Source: Deltaproteobacteria bacterium (GTDB lineage: Bacteria > Desulfobacterota > Binatia > HRBIN30 > JACQVA1). Taken from it: a stretch of DNA of 35,955 nt. A program made the position numbers and the translations under genes. This document shows positions 17,790 through 26,736 of this stretch, piece by piece. The notes below the pieces were generated by a model, which was not told the DNA's origin, made no database searches, and saw only the letters and a program-made list of their open reading frames with translations. The stretch is from positions 1-35,955 of the forward strand of contig JACQVA010000145.1 in NCBI GenBank assembly GCA_016210005.1, given 5' to 3'. Within the stretch, counting starts at the first letter, position 1. Each line of letters begins with the position of its first letter.

Positions 17790-18464
17790 TCAAGCCCTTT
17801 CGAGGCCGCGTGCCAGGGCCGCCAGCTCGGTAACGATCTCGTCGATGGCGCGCCCGGTGCTGTCGATCACCCGTGCATCCGGGGCCGGCCGCAGCGGCGC
17901 GTGCGCCCGGGTGCGATCGCGGGTGTCGCGCTCAGCTATTTCGCGTTCCATCGCCGCCACGTCCACCACCTCGCCCCGAGCCTTCAGCTCCGCCGCCCGC
18001 CGGCGCGCGCGCTCTGCGGGTGAAGCATCGAGGAATATCTTCAGCGGCGCCTGCGGAAACACCACGGTGCCGATGTCGCGCCCCTCCATCACCACGCCCC
18101 CGCCCGCTCCCAGGGCGCGCTGCTGCGCCACCAGGCGTTCGCGCACCGCCGCAACGGTGGATACCTTCGAGGCCAGTTGGCCGGCCGCTCCGCTGCGGAT
18201 CAGCTCGGAGAGGTTGCGGCCGTCCGCCATCGTTCTGACGCCGTCGTTCTCGGCCTCGAAACGGATCGTCACGGCATCGCAGAGCGCCGCCAATGCCGGC
18301 GCATCGTCCAGCTCGATGCCGCGCTCGGCCGCGAGCACACCAACCACACGATACATCGCACCGCTGTCAACGTAGCCATAACCCAGCTGCGCTGCCAAGT
18401 GGCGGCTGACGGTGCTCTTGCCGGCGCCCGCGGGGCCGTCGACGGTGATGATGATCCGCTTCAT
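17790..18464 (-). CDS. cmk: cytidylate kinase
   Basis: A 224-residue protein with the P-loop GPAGAGKST at residues 10-18 and the CMP-binding segment YVDSGAMYRV. It phosphorylates CMP and dCMP to the diphosphates using ATP. DGRNLSELIRSGA and MEGRDIGTVVFP are further family signatures. The length is typical. The start overlaps the aroA stop by 4 bp (ATGA), so the two are translationally coupled. Confidence 0.97.
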   Translation of the reverse strand: MKRIIITVDGPAGAGKSTVSRHLAAQLGYGYVDSGAMYRVVGVLAAERGIELDDAPALAALCDAVTIRFEAENDGVRTMADGRNLSELIRSGAAGQLASKVSTVAAVRERLVAQQRALGAGGGVVMEGRDIGTVVFPQAPLKIFLDASPAERARRRAAELKARGEVVDVAAMEREIAERDTRDRTRAHAPLRPAPDARVIDSTGRAIDEIVTELAALARGLERA

Positions 18465-19774
18465 TGCCGCAATTGCTCCAGGCGCGCGAAGTAGTCCGGA
18501 AAAGTCTTGGCGACGCAGGCCGGATCCGCGATCCGCACGCCGCGCACCCGCAGGCCGATCAAGGCGAACGCCATCGCCACGCGGTGATCGTTATAGGTCT
18601 CAACCGTCGCGGGCTGTACGGTGCCGGGGCGAATCTCCAGACCGTCTTGAAGTTCGCTCACGCTCACACCCAAGCGCTGCAGCTCGGTGGCAGCCACGTG
18701 CAGCCGATCGCTCTCCTGCAGCCGGATATGGGCGACGTTGCGGATGCGCACGGGCGTGCGCGCGAATGGAGCCAGGGCCGCCAGCGTCAGCACGGTGTCG
18801 GAGATGTCATTCATGTCGACATCGACGCCCTTGAGCTCGGCTGGGCCGCACACCTCGATGAAGTCCGGCGCCCGCTTCACCGTTGCCCCCATCGCCGCCA
18901 GGATCTCGGCGAAGCGGACATCGCCTTGCATCGAGTGGGTGCCCAAACCATTGATGCGCACGCGGCCGCCGCTCAGTGCGGCGGCGGCCAAGAAGTAGTG
19001 CGCGGCCGAGGCGTCGGGCTCGATTGTGTAAGCCCGCCCCTGGTAGCGGCGCCCGGCCCGGATGGTGAAGTGGCGGTCGCCGGCGCGCTCGCAGTGCACG
19101 CCGAAGTCAGCCATCACGCCCAGTGTCATATCGACGTACGGCCGCGCGATCAGGGCGCCGCGGATCACGATGGTCACGTCGGCACGCGCATACGGTGCCG
19201 CCAGCAAGAGCGCCGAAAGGAATTGGCTGCTCTTGTCCCCGGCCACCGTGGCGGTGCCGCCGGCCAGCCCCTCAGCCTCGATGACAACCGGCGGGCAGCC
19301 GTTGTCGTGCTCGCAGTACACCCGCGCCCCGAGTTGGGCGAGAGCCTCGAGCAGGTCCTGAATCGGCCGCTGGCGCATGCGGGCGTCGCCGTCGAGCCGA
19401 TAGCGGCCGCGGCCGGCGCACAGCGCGGCGCTCAGGAAGCGCATCGCCGTGCCGGCCCCGCGGACATTGAGGTCGGCGGCATCCACCGGCCAGCTCCCGC
19501 CTTGACCGTCGACGACGAAGCGGGCGGCGGCGCGATCTTCTGCGACGCTGATCCCCAGCGTGCGCCACGCACTCGCCATCGCATCGGTGTCATCGCTGAA
19601 CAGGGCCCCCACCAGCGTCGAGCGGCCCTGCGCCAGAGCCGCGATCAGCAACGCACGATTGGTGATGCTCTTCGACCCCGGCACCGCGATGACCGCGTCG
19701 GGAGCACGCTCGAGCGGGCGGATTTCGATGGCCGCGCTCATGCCGGCATCCTCGCCGCTCGCACCGATGGGCAC
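18461..19774 (-). CDS. aroA: 3-phosphoshikimate 1-carboxyvinyltransferase (EPSP synthase)
   Basis: A 437-residue protein that joins PEP to shikimate-3-phosphate in the chorismate pathway. Conserved segments are PGSKSITNRALL, RGAGTAMRFLSAAL (the PEP/inhibitor-binding loop), DKSSQFLSALLLAAPYA, ESDRLHVAATELQRLG and YNDHRVAMAFAL. The loop reads GAGTAMRF where many class I enzymes have NAGTAMRP, so the residue after Arg differs from the usual proline. An internal ATG at 19741 (MSAAIEIRPLE), with GAGGA upstream, is probably the true start because the first 11 residues are not family-like. It sits between tyrA and cmk. Confidence 0.95.
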   Translation of the reverse strand: MPIGASGEDAGMSAAIEIRPLERAPDAVIAVPGSKSITNRALLIAALAQGRSTLVGALFSDDTDAMASAWRTLGISVAEDRAAARFVVDGQGGSWPVDAADLNVRGAGTAMRFLSAALCAGRGRYRLDGDARMRQRPIQDLLEALAQLGARVYCEHDNGCPPVVIEAEGLAGGTATVAGDKSSQFLSALLLAAPYARADVTIVIRGALIARPYVDMTLGVMADFGVHCERAGDRHFTIRAGRRYQGRAYTIEPDASAAHYFLAAAALSGGRVRINGLGTHSMQGDVRFAEILAAMGATVKRAPDFIEVCGPAELKGVDVDMNDISDTVLTLAALAPFARTPVRIRNVAHIRLQESDRLHVAATELQRLGVSVSELQDGLEIRPGTVQPATVETYNDHRVAMAFALIGLRVRGVRIADPACVAKTFPDYFARLEQLRQ

Positions 19775-19817
19775 GATGCTGCAACACCCGAGCGGTTGCC
19801 GGCGGGAGTTCTCGCTC

Positions 19818-20681
19818 TCATGATTCTCGGCTCCAGCCGCGGCGCTCGGCGCTCGCTCTCACCAGCAGCCGCACCAGCTCCGCTTCGTCGCCCCGGCGCA
19901 ACGCGCCGCGCAGGCGTTCGAGTTCGGCGCTGAAGCGCGCCAGCGCTGCGTCTACCGCCGCCGCGTTGGTGAGCAAGATGTCGCGCCACATCTCGACCGA
20001 GCTCGACGCCACTCGTGTGGCATCGCGCAGGCTGCCGCCACGGTAGCGCGGCAAGTCCCCGCCGGCGGCGACCACGGCATTGACCAGGGCGAAGGCAATG
20101 ACATGGGGCAGATGACTGACGGCCGCGAGGATGTCGTCATGACGCTCGGGCGACATCCGTTCCACCCGCATGCCGACGCCTTCCCACAATGCCTGGATGC
20201 GGCCGGCGGCGGCCGCGTCGGTTTGTGCACTAGGTGTGATGATACAGAGCTGGTGGCGGAAGAGGTCGGGGTCGGCGGCAGCGGGGCCTTGCTCTTCGGT
20301 GCCGGCGATCGGATGGGCGCCAACGAACGGTTGGCCGGGCGGCATCAACGCCTCCAGCTCGCGCACGATCGGCGCCTTCACGCTGCCGGCATCCGTGACC
20401 ACGCAGCCTGGGGCCAGCACCGGCAGGCACTGTCGCGCCACCGTAGCGATCGCCCGCACCGGCACGGCCAGCACCAGCAAGTTGGCGCCGCGTGCGGCGT
20501 CCAAAGGATCGCTGCTGGCACGATCGACGATGCCGCGGCGGCGGGCCTCGGCCAGCGTTTCGGCGCTACGCGCCAGCCCGACCACCTCACCGACAAGGCC
20601 GGCCGCGCGCGCGGCCAGCGCCAACGAGCCGCCGATCAACCCCGGGCCGGCGATGGTCACCCGCTCAAAAAGGTGCGCCAC
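19818..20681 (-). CDS. tyrA: prephenate/arogenate dehydrogenase
   Basis: A 287-residue NAD(P)-dependent enzyme that oxidatively decarboxylates prephenate, or arogenate, on the way to tyrosine. The dinucleotide-binding GPGLIGGS is at 12-19. The family motifs TDAGSVK and GAHPIAGTEEQG, and the helix LPHVIAFALVNAV, are present. There is no fused chorismate mutase and no ACT domain, so feedback control by tyrosine through ACT is not expected. I chose the GTG at 20681, which has GGGAGAAG upstream and overlaps the end of hisC by 17 bp. The gap of 43 bp to aroA keeps it in the same unit. Confidence 0.92.
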   Translation of the reverse strand: MAHLFERVTIAGPGLIGGSLALAARAAGLVGEVVGLARSAETLAEARRRGIVDRASSDPLDAARGANLLVLAVPVRAIATVARQCLPVLAPGCVVTDAGSVKAPIVRELEALMPPGQPFVGAHPIAGTEEQGPAAADPDLFRHQLCIITPSAQTDAAAAGRIQALWEGVGMRVERMSPERHDDILAAVSHLPHVIAFALVNAVVAAGGDLPRYRGGSLRDATRVASSSVEMWRDILLTNAAAVDAALARFSAELERLRGALRRGDEAELVRLLVRASAERRGWSRES

Positions 20682-21801
20682 TCGCTTCTCCCAGCGCCAG
20701 CACTTTCTCCAGCGCCTTGACCAAGCGCTCGTTCTCGGCGGGTAAGCCGACGGTGACGCGCACGTATTCGGGCAGGCCGTAAAAACCCATCGGCCGCACG
20801 ATGACCCCCGCCCGCAGCAGCCGCTCGTAGACCTGCGCGCCGTTGCCCACTTTGATGAGCAGGAAGTTCGCCCAACTCGGCACATAGCTGAGCCCGAGGC
20901 GCTCGCACGCGGCCCGCAAATAGGCCAACCCTTCGCGATTGGTGCGCAGCGTCGCCGCCACGTGCTCGTTATCATCCAGCGCGGCCAGCGCCGCTACCTG
21001 CGCCAGGGTACCGACATTGAACGGCTGCCGCACGCGATCGACCAACTCGATCAGCTCCGGGGGGCCGACACCAAACCCGATGCGCAAGGCAGCCAAACCG
21101 TAGACCTTCGAAAAGGTCCGCAGCACCACCAACAACCGCTCCGCGCCGAGGTCGGCGAGCGAGTCCGGATAGTCCTGGTCTTCAACAAACTCGGCGTAAG
21201 CCTCGTCCAAGACGATCACTACCCGTGGGGGCACGGCGGCGAGGAACTCGCGCCACTGGGCGCGAAAGAAGATCGTTCCAGTGGGGTTGTTGGGGTTGGC
21301 GAGGAAGACCATCCGGGTGGCCGGGGTGATGGCATCTGCGATGGCTTCGAGGTCGTGGGTGAACTTTCGCAGCGGCACCAGGGTGCTGTGGCCACCGGCG
21401 GCTTGCACCACCATGCGGTAGATCACGAACGCCTGATCAGCCATCACCGCGTGATCGCCCCGGCTCAGGAAGGTGCGCACCAACAGCTCGATGATCTCGT
21501 TGGAGCCGTTGCCGAAGATGAGCGCTTCGGGCACCACGCCCAAGCGCTGCGCCAGCGCGCGCCGCAGATAATAGCAGCCACCGTCGGGGTAGCGGTGCAC
21601 CTGCGGCAGGGCTTTCATCATCGCCGCCAGCGCTTTGGGTGACGGACCGAGCGGGTTCTCGTTCGAGGCCAGCTTGATCGAATCGTAGATGCCGTACTCG
21701 CGTTCGAGTTCTTCAATGGGCATCCCCGGGGGATAAGCTTCCAGGGTCCGAATCCATTCCGGGACGAGCTGCGTCAGGTCCATAAGAACGCGAGTCCTCA
21801 C
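20665..21801 (-). CDS. hisC: histidinol-phosphate/aromatic aminotransferase
   Basis: A 378-residue fold-type I PLP aminotransferase. The PLP lysine is K232 in FSKVYGLAALR. SNENPLGPSPKA, ANPNNPTGTI and LDEAYAEF are typical of HisC. It makes histidinol phosphate from imidazole-acetol phosphate, but its place between pheA and tyrA suggests it also, or mainly, transaminates aromatic keto acids. The GTG start at 21801 overlaps the pheA stop (GTGA). An ATG at 21783 (MDLTQLVPEW) fits the family start better but has a distant Shine-Dalgarno sequence. It is the only histidine-type gene outside the his cluster in this window. Confidence 0.93.
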   Translation of the reverse strand: MRTRVLMDLTQLVPEWIRTLEAYPPGMPIEELEREYGIYDSIKLASNENPLGPSPKALAAMMKALPQVHRYPDGGCYYLRRALAQRLGVVPEALIFGNGSNEIIELLVRTFLSRGDHAVMADQAFVIYRMVVQAAGGHSTLVPLRKFTHDLEAIADAITPATRMVFLANPNNPTGTIFFRAQWREFLAAVPPRVVIVLDEAYAEFVEDQDYPDSLADLGAERLLVVLRTFSKVYGLAALRIGFGVGPPELIELVDRVRQPFNVGTLAQVAALAALDDNEHVAATLRTNREGLAYLRAACERLGLSYVPSWANFLLIKVGNGAQVYERLLRAGVIVRPMGFYGLPEYVRVTVGLPAENERLVKALEKVLALGEASGAPF

Positions 21802-22931
21802 ACCGGCTGCCTGGCGGCGGCGTAGGAGCCGAGCACACGGCAGGTCAGCGCCTGCTTCTGCAGGGCACGTAAGGCGCGGGCGGCGCGGCGATCACGGGCG
21901 TGGCCCTCGAAGTCGATGAAGAAGAAGTACTCCCACGGCCGGCCGGTGAGTGGACGCGATTCGATGCTGGTCAGATTCACGCCGTTGTCGGCGAACGGCT
22001 TGAGCAGGTGGAACAATACTCCGGCCTGATGCCGCACCGAGAACACCACCGTGGTCTTGTCGTCGCCGGTGGGAGCACCGATGCCGTCGCTACCGATGAC
22101 GAAGAAGCGGGTCAGATTCTCGGCCTGATCCTGGATGTGGGCGGCGATGATCTTCAAATTGTAGTGATCCGCCGCCAAGCGGCCGGCAATCGCCGCCGTC
22201 CCCGGCTCGCGCGCGGCTTCGGCTGCGGCTTTGGCGTTGCTCGACACCTCTTCGAGCGACACGGCGGGGAGATGCTCAGCCAGCCAGTGGCGGCACTGCC
22301 CGAACGACTGCGCGTGCGAGATGATGCGCTGCACCTGGTCGGCCCGGCCGCTGCGCGAGAGCAGGTAGTGGTCGATGCGCAGCAGGACTTCGGCTTTGAT
22401 CGTAAGCGGTGAGGCCACGAAGCGGTCGAGCGTTTGCGCCACCACACCTTGGGTGGAGTTCTCCACCGGCACCACCCCATAATCAGCCCGCCCGTGTTCC
22501 ACCTCCTCGAACACGCCCGGGATGGAGTCGGCCGGGACCAGTTCAGCCCGCGAGCCGAACTGGTGCAAGGCCGCGAGGTGGGAGAAGGTGGCTTCCGGCC
22601 CGAGGTAGGCGATGCGCAGCGGTTGCTGCAGCGTCAGGCAGCCGGAGATGATCTCGCGGAAGATGGCGCGAACACTCTCGGCCGGCAGCGGTCCTTTATT
22701 GAGCGCGTTCAGCCGCTGGTAGATGCGTTTCTCGCGCCCCGGGGCGTAGGCGCTGGCGTGCCCGCTGGCGCGCTTGCGCTCACCGATCTCTCGTGCCAGG
22801 CGCGCCCGCTCGTTGAGCAAGGCCAGGAGCTGTTCGTCGAGGCGGTCGATATGCGCTCGCAGTGCATCAAGCCCGGTGTGGCTGGTACGCGGCAAAGCCG
22901 TCTCCCGCGGGCCCTCTCCGGACGGTGACAA
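21798..22931 (-). CDS. pheA: bifunctional chorismate mutase/prephenate dehydratase
   Basis: A 377-residue fusion. Residues 20-100 form an AroQ-type chorismate mutase (LRAHIDRLDEQLLALLNERARLA). Residues 105-285 form prephenate dehydratase, with GPEATFS at 111-117, VENS at 156-159 and the catalytic TRF at 274-276. Residues 295-370 form an ACT domain with ESRP at 324-327, the phenylalanine feedback site. It converts chorismate to phenylpyruvate. The start is uncertain: TTG at 22931 gives the full frame, and TTG at 22895 with GGGAG upstream also keeps all domains. It is the first gene of the pheA-hisC-tyrA-aroA-cmk-rpsA-ihfB unit. Confidence 0.95.
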   Translation of the reverse strand: MSPSGEGPRETALPRTSHTGLDALRAHIDRLDEQLLALLNERARLAREIGERKRASGHASAYAPGREKRIYQRLNALNKGPLPAESVRAIFREIISGCLTLQQPLRIAYLGPEATFSHLAALHQFGSRAELVPADSIPGVFEEVEHGRADYGVVPVENSTQGVVAQTLDRFVASPLTIKAEVLLRIDHYLLSRSGRADQVQRIISHAQSFGQCRHWLAEHLPAVSLEEVSSNAKAAAEAAREPGTAAIAGRLAADHYNLKIIAAHIQDQAENLTRFFVIGSDGIGAPTGDDKTTVVFSVRHQAGVLFHLLKPFADNGVNLTSIESRPLTGRPWEYFFFIDFEGHARDRRAARALRALQKQALTCRVLGSYAAARQPV

Positions 22932-23233
22932 CTGCCGGCGCCAACCGCTCCGAATACCTAATCAGGAAGTGCCCGCTCATGGATTCGCTGGAAGCGCAGG
23001 ACTGCTAGCGCAGCCCTGCGCGGATTGCAAACCCTAGGAACACCTCTCCAACACGGTGACGGTTGCACCGGCTCCCGTCGGAGTTCATCGGCGCGATCCG
23101 GGCGCGATCTGAGGCGTGCCCTCACGCCGGCCGTCCGCCGCCGAGCTATCACCCCACCGGGCTGAGGGCAGCCCGGCTCCAGCTCCTCACCCCGGAGCCG
23201 AGTCTGGATCTCCGCCAATCGCGCGTTGACGGC
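22932..23233. other. intergenic region upstream of pheA
   Basis: About 300 bp without a gene, between two minus-strand genes. It must hold the promoter for the long pheA-to-HIT unit, but I cannot point to convincing -35/-10 boxes. CGGCTCC (23174-23180) and GGAGCCG (23194-23200) form a 7-bp stem 34 bp past the MFS stop, possibly a weak terminator for that gene; no T tract follows. No T-box or leader peptide rich in Phe or His codons was found by eye. Confidence 0.4.
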
Positions 23234-24472
23234 TCAGCTCAGTGCGACTGAAGCGACATTGGCCGCGGCCGCGCTTGCCGGTGAGGCGCCGGGGCGCCGG
23301 ACCAGACGCGCCAGGGCAAAGAATCCGGGCGCCGTCAGCACGAGCATGGCCGCTGAGACGACCCAGGCGGCTTGGATGCCTAGATCACGCGCGATCAGGC
23401 CGATGCACGCCAGTCCGATCCCGCCGCCGAGGGTGAAGCTCATCGCGCGCACAGAGAGAATGGTGGCCCGCTGTTCCCGCCCGATGTGATCGTTCATCCA
23501 GGCCTGAATCAGCGGCTCGCCGAAGCCGAAGCACAGCTCGAAGGCCAGCAACCCGAGCAGCGCCGGGTAGACCGAGCTGGCCAGCGCTGCCACCGCCAAC
23601 ATGGCGCCGCGGCACAGGGTTACCACCCCGAGCGCATGCTCGCGCGCCCATGGCGTGCTGGCCCGTGCAATCAGCGCACTGCCGGCAATGGCGGCAACGT
23701 TGATCAGCGCCCAGATCCAGCCCATCAGCCACGCGCCCTCGCCCGTCAGCTGTTGAAAACGCGGCTGCCACATCATGTGCACGGGCATGATGCCGAACGC
23801 AGCGGTCCCCGTCAGCACACACATCAGCAGCAGAGCCGGCGCTTGCCGCACGATGCGCAAGCCGGCTCGCATGGTTTGCGCCACCGAGCCCACCGGCTCC
23901 GTGGCGCGCTCCGGCCGCAGCCCGTCGCGCATCCACACCTGCGCCACCAGCGCGGTGACGGCAAAGCCAGCGGCCGCCACCGGCCATGTCAGTGCCAGGT
24001 CGTGCTCGCCCAGGTAGCCGCCCGCCAAGCCGCCGGCGATCATCAAAGTGCGGGCAATCATCTGCGCGCGCGCGAAGAAACGGTCCGCCGGCCGGCGATT
24101 GCCCTCCGCGTGCATACCGTCGACCGCCCAGGCATCGAGTGCGCCGTTGGCCAGCGTCGTGCCCAGCGCATCGCAGGCCTCGGCGATCAAACAATCGGTG
24201 AAGCTGTCGGCAAACCAGTACAACACGAACGCCCCCGCGCGGATGATGCAGCTCAGCAAGAAGGCCCGCTTGCGGCCGAAGCGATCGGCGAGCGCGCCGG
24301 TCGGCACTTCAAACAAGAACGACGTGAGCAGATAGGTTGCCAGGACGAGGTTGATCTGCAGCAGATCCAACCCGCGACTGAGCAAGAACAGCGGATACAC
24401 CGGCGCGATCAGCGACCACGAGACGCAGTACAGGCCAAAGACGAGATAATAGGTACGTTCGGTTCGGGTCAT
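23234..24472 (-). CDS. major facilitator superfamily transporter
   Basis: A 412-residue polytopic protein from the ATG at 24472 (MTRTERTYYLVFGLYC), with about 12 hydrophobic segments. The MFS loop 2-3 signature is recognisable as GALADRFGRKRAF, and a related segment in the middle loop separates the two six-helix halves. The substrate cannot be inferred; the family includes drug and metabolite exporters. The frame is open to a GTG at 24538 and an ATG at 24493, but those extensions are not membrane-like. The gene is monocistronic in appearance. Confidence 0.85.
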   Translation of the reverse strand: MTRTERTYYLVFGLYCVSWSLIAPVYPLFLLSRGLDLLQINLVLATYLLTSFLFEVPTGALADRFGRKRAFLLSCIIRAGAFVLYWFADSFTDCLIAEACDALGTTLANGALDAWAVDGMHAEGNRRPADRFFARAQMIARTLMIAGGLAGGYLGEHDLALTWPVAAAGFAVTALVAQVWMRDGLRPERATEPVGSVAQTMRAGLRIVRQAPALLLMCVLTGTAAFGIMPVHMMWQPRFQQLTGEGAWLMGWIWALINVAAIAGSALIARASTPWAREHALGVVTLCRGAMLAVAALASSVYPALLGLLAFELCFGFGEPLIQAWMNDHIGREQRATILSVRAMSFTLGGGIGLACIGLIARDLGIQAAWVVSAAMLVLTAPGFFALARLVRRPGASPASAAAANVASVALS

Positions 24473-25057
24473 GCCACATCGCGGGAGGCTCATTCGTATC
24501 CCGGGCCCGGGGCACAACACAATGCGGGCAACCTCCACGGCCGTTGAAAGCCCGCGGGCCTGGAGCCGGTTGAAGAACCGCCCATGCTTCGAGACGCGCC
24601 TGGCGGCGCTCCTCAGCGTGAGCGGTTCTTCCTTCTGCCACTACACTTTTCCGCTCGCCCTGAACTACTATGGCCGAAAGCCTTGGCGTCGCGCGCAGAT
24701 TTCCCTCCGTCATTCCCGCGAAGGCGGGAATCCATCCGGAGCCCCACCGCCCTGGATGCCCGCTTAAGGAGTGCGGGCATGACGGAATACCCCCGGTCGA
24801 GCTTTGGGTTGCGGGCGCCAGCCCGCGCTAGGGAGCTGCGAAGCAGCGTCTCGAAGGGCATCGCCGTCTTTCAACGGGCTGCTAGAGCCGGCCCGCCCCA
24901 CACCGCTGCCGCAATTGGCATCAGCCGGTCCGCAGCTGGCGCGAACAGGGGTATGGGGTCAGGGCACCCCGACCCTCTCCCCGCGAAGACATGCGGGGCA
25001 TCGCTCTCCCGGAAGAAATGAACCAGTGTACTGAGCGGCTGCTGACTGACTTCGCGC
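24473..25057. other. non-coding interval with palindromic repeat
   Basis: About 585 bp without a convincing gene, between the divergent MFS and VTT genes. It holds the palindromic element at 24707-24785, a second small hairpin (CCCCGC / GCGGGG, 24979-24998) and GC-rich filler. Short open frames cross it in several phases, but none has a ribosome binding site or a recognisable product. Both flanking genes need promoters here; none is clear. Confidence 0.5.
24707..24785. repeat. full palindromic (REP/MITE-like) element
   Basis: The outer arms CCGTCAT (24707-24713) and ATGACGG (24779-24785) enclose two hairpins. The left one is TTCCCGC-GAAG-GCGGGAA (24713-24730), and the right one is ATGCCCGC / GCGGGCAT (24756-24763 with 24773-24780). 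TCCA (24731-24734) also pairs with TGGA (24753-24756). The whole can fold into a branched, cruciform-like structure about 79 bp long. The left hairpin recurs at 35755-35782 beside a GIY-YIG gene. Repeats of this CGTCATTCCCGC type are common dispersed elements in high-GC bacterial genomes. Confidence 0.8.
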
Positions 25058-25783
25058 TTGCCTCCGCGGGGCGGCATCGCTACTGAAGAGCCAGTGCCAA
25101 GTCATCGTGCTGCCACCCGTGCCGGACTGCGTTTTGCGCTCTTGATCGGCTTTGTTGTCACCACCGGCGTTGTCGCGCTGTGGCAGGCGCGTCACGGCAT
25201 ACCGCTGACGCCTGAAGCCGTGCGCGAGTTCATCGCTGACTGGGGCCTACTGGCGCCCCTGGTCTTCATCGCGGCTTGGGCGCTGCGGCCGCTGGTGTTC
25301 TTCCCGACCATCCTGCTGTTCGTCGGCGGTGGGCTCGCTTTCGGCGCGCTCTGGGGCACGCTCTACTCCACCATCGGCGGCACCCTGGCGGGCATGCTCA
25401 CCTTCGGCATCGCGCGCGCTCTCGGCCGGGAATTCGTGCAGGCGCACATCCGCGACCGCTTCCCGCACCTGCACGAGGAGCGCTGGGGGCCCGGGCTGGT
25501 GTTCGCGCTCAATCTGGTGCCGATCGTTCCGGTCACGGCCATCAACTACGGCGCCGGGGTGTCGCGCATCGGGCTTGCACCATTCACTCTGGCGGTGCTC
25601 GCCGGCCTGACGCCGCGGGCTTTTGCTTACAGCTTCTTCGGCAGCTCGATGCTTGACGCTGGTTCTTGGGAGTTCGCGCTGGCGATCGGCTTACTGGTAA
25701 TCATGGTCCTGGTACCCACCTGGCTGCGCCAGCGCTTCGTTCGCCGCGCCCGGCGCAACCGCAAGTTGAACCCAGAACGCTGA
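25058..25783 (+). CDS. VTT/DedA-like (TVP38/TMEM64-type) membrane protein
   Basis: A 241-residue protein with an N-terminal helix (FALLIGFVVTTGVVALW), a central VTT domain (about residues 65-190) and a final C-terminal helix (FALAIGLLVIMVLVPTW). The domain core FVGGGLAFGALWGTLYSTIGGTLAGMLTFGIARALGRE and the later NLVPIVPVTAINYGAG are characteristic of the SNARE-associated/TVP38 family. Members are implicated in lipid scrambling or membrane homeostasis. The full frame starts at TTG 25058; GTG 25094, with GAAGAG close upstream, is at least as likely. Its stop abuts the stop of the convergent small gene. Confidence 0.85.
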   Translation: MPPRGGIATEEPVPSHRAATRAGLRFALLIGFVVTTGVVALWQARHGIPLTPEAVREFIADWGLLAPLVFIAAWALRPLVFFPTILLFVGGGLAFGALWGTLYSTIGGTLAGMLTFGIARALGREFVQAHIRDRFPHLHEERWGPGLVFALNLVPIVPVTAINYGAGVSRIGLAPFTLAVLAGLTPRAFAYSFFGSSMLDAGSWEFALAIGLLVIMVLVPTWLRQRFVRRARRNRKLNPER

Positions 25784-25975
25784 CTAGCGGTGCCGCCGCC
25801 ACAGCCGGCGCCAATACACGCTGAGAGCGATCGCCGCCACCGCTGCGGCCGCCGCCGGCACTACCGCCGCCGTTTGAGCGCTGTTGGCGTACTGGCGGAT
25901 CTCCCAGGCGGAGTAACCGGCGAAACAGAGCACCGCGGCGGCGATGAAGATCTTGTGTGTCGTCAGCAGTGACAT
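25784..25975 (-). CDS. small two-helix membrane protein
   Basis: A 63-residue frame from an ATG, with GGAGG about 12 bp upstream. Two hydrophobic helices (about residues 7-25 and 36-54) are separated by a short polar turn (EIRQYANSAQ), and the tail is very basic (YWRRLWRRHR), which suggests a cytoplasmic C-terminus by the positive-inside rule. It ends exactly where the VTT gene ends, on the opposite strand. No family is recognised. It could be a chance frame, but the membrane pattern and ribosome binding site favour a gene. Confidence 0.55.
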   Translation of the reverse strand: MSLLTTHKIFIAAAVLCFAGYSAWEIRQYANSAQTAAVVPAAAAAVAAIALSVYWRRLWRRHR

Positions 25976-26094
25976 GGCAACGATATGCCTCCACTACGGG
26001 GGAAGCTCAGGTTGGTCAAGACACTCGCCTGCCAAAGAATGCGCTTGACGAGGCCGGGGGCCTGCCGTAGCCTTCGTGCGGCAACGGAGGCGAC

Positions 26095-26736
26095 ATGAAC
26101 GCGCGACAGCTGGTGGTGACGGTGGCGTTATTGGCGGCACCCACGGTGACGGGGGCGCTCGGACCGGAGCTGCGGCGAGTGACGCCGCCAAATCGGCCCT
26201 ATATCGTCGAGCTGGGCGAACCGCGCCCGATGAGTTCACAGGGGCTCGACCGCGAGCGCAAGCTCAATAGCGACCTGAATCTGTACCTCGAGTACTACGG
26301 CTGGCCCGACTACGTTGAGGTCCAGGACATCGCGCCGCAAGACCCGTGGGCAGCGTACGAGGTCCGATTGTATTACCTGCAGCGTGAGATCGAGATGGCG
26401 TTCGGGCGGGCCTTCATCGCCCCGACCATCACGGACTTCGGCGTCATCAAGTACCAGGGCCACATCGAGCCGGGCACGCGCGACCGCATTGTCGCCCTGG
26501 TCGCACCGCCGCGCGCCGAGTTCGACGAGCCCGAGCCGGTCGAGTTCAAGCCCGTTGCAGCGGCCGCGCCGGCGCCCGCGCCTGCACCTCCGAGTGACAT
26601 AGAGGCACTGATCGCCCGCGTCGAAGCTGCCGCCGAGCGCGCCTCGCTGGCCGCCGAGCGCGCCGCCGCCGCCAGCGATGCCGCCACGGTGGCAGCCGAC
26701 CGTGCGGCCAACATCTTCGCCAAAATCTCCGAGTAG
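26095..26736 (+). CDS. exported protein of unknown function with C-terminal Ala-rich coiled coil
   Basis: A 213-residue protein with a strong Shine-Dalgarno sequence (GGAGG five bases before the ATG) and a signal-peptide-like N-terminus (about residues 1-21, ending near TVTGALG). Residues 30-140 form a compact domain (NLYLEYYGWPDYVEVQDIAP). Residues 140-166 are a Glu/Pro/Ala linker. The C-terminus (167-213) is an Ala-rich helix (AERASLAAERAAAASDAA) resembling Lpp-type coiled coils that pack as bundles or against peptidoglycan. It is likely periplasmic or envelope-associated. I do not recognise the family. The linker and helix suggest a tethered or oligomeric arrangement. Confidence 0.75.
   Translation: MNARQLVVTVALLAAPTVTGALGPELRRVTPPNRPYIVELGEPRPMSSQGLDRERKLNSDLNLYLEYYGWPDYVEVQDIAPQDPWAAYEVRLYYLQREIEMAFGRAFIAPTITDFGVIKYQGHIEPGTRDRIVALVAPPRAEFDEPEPVEFKPVAAAAPAPAPAPPSDIEALIARVEAAAERASLAAERAAAASDAATVAADRAANIFAKISE

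Noticed and set aside
24804-25034. Open frames within the MFS-VTT gap
   Set aside because: Several overlap in different phases across the palindromic element and GC-rich spacer, and none has a plausible start context or product.
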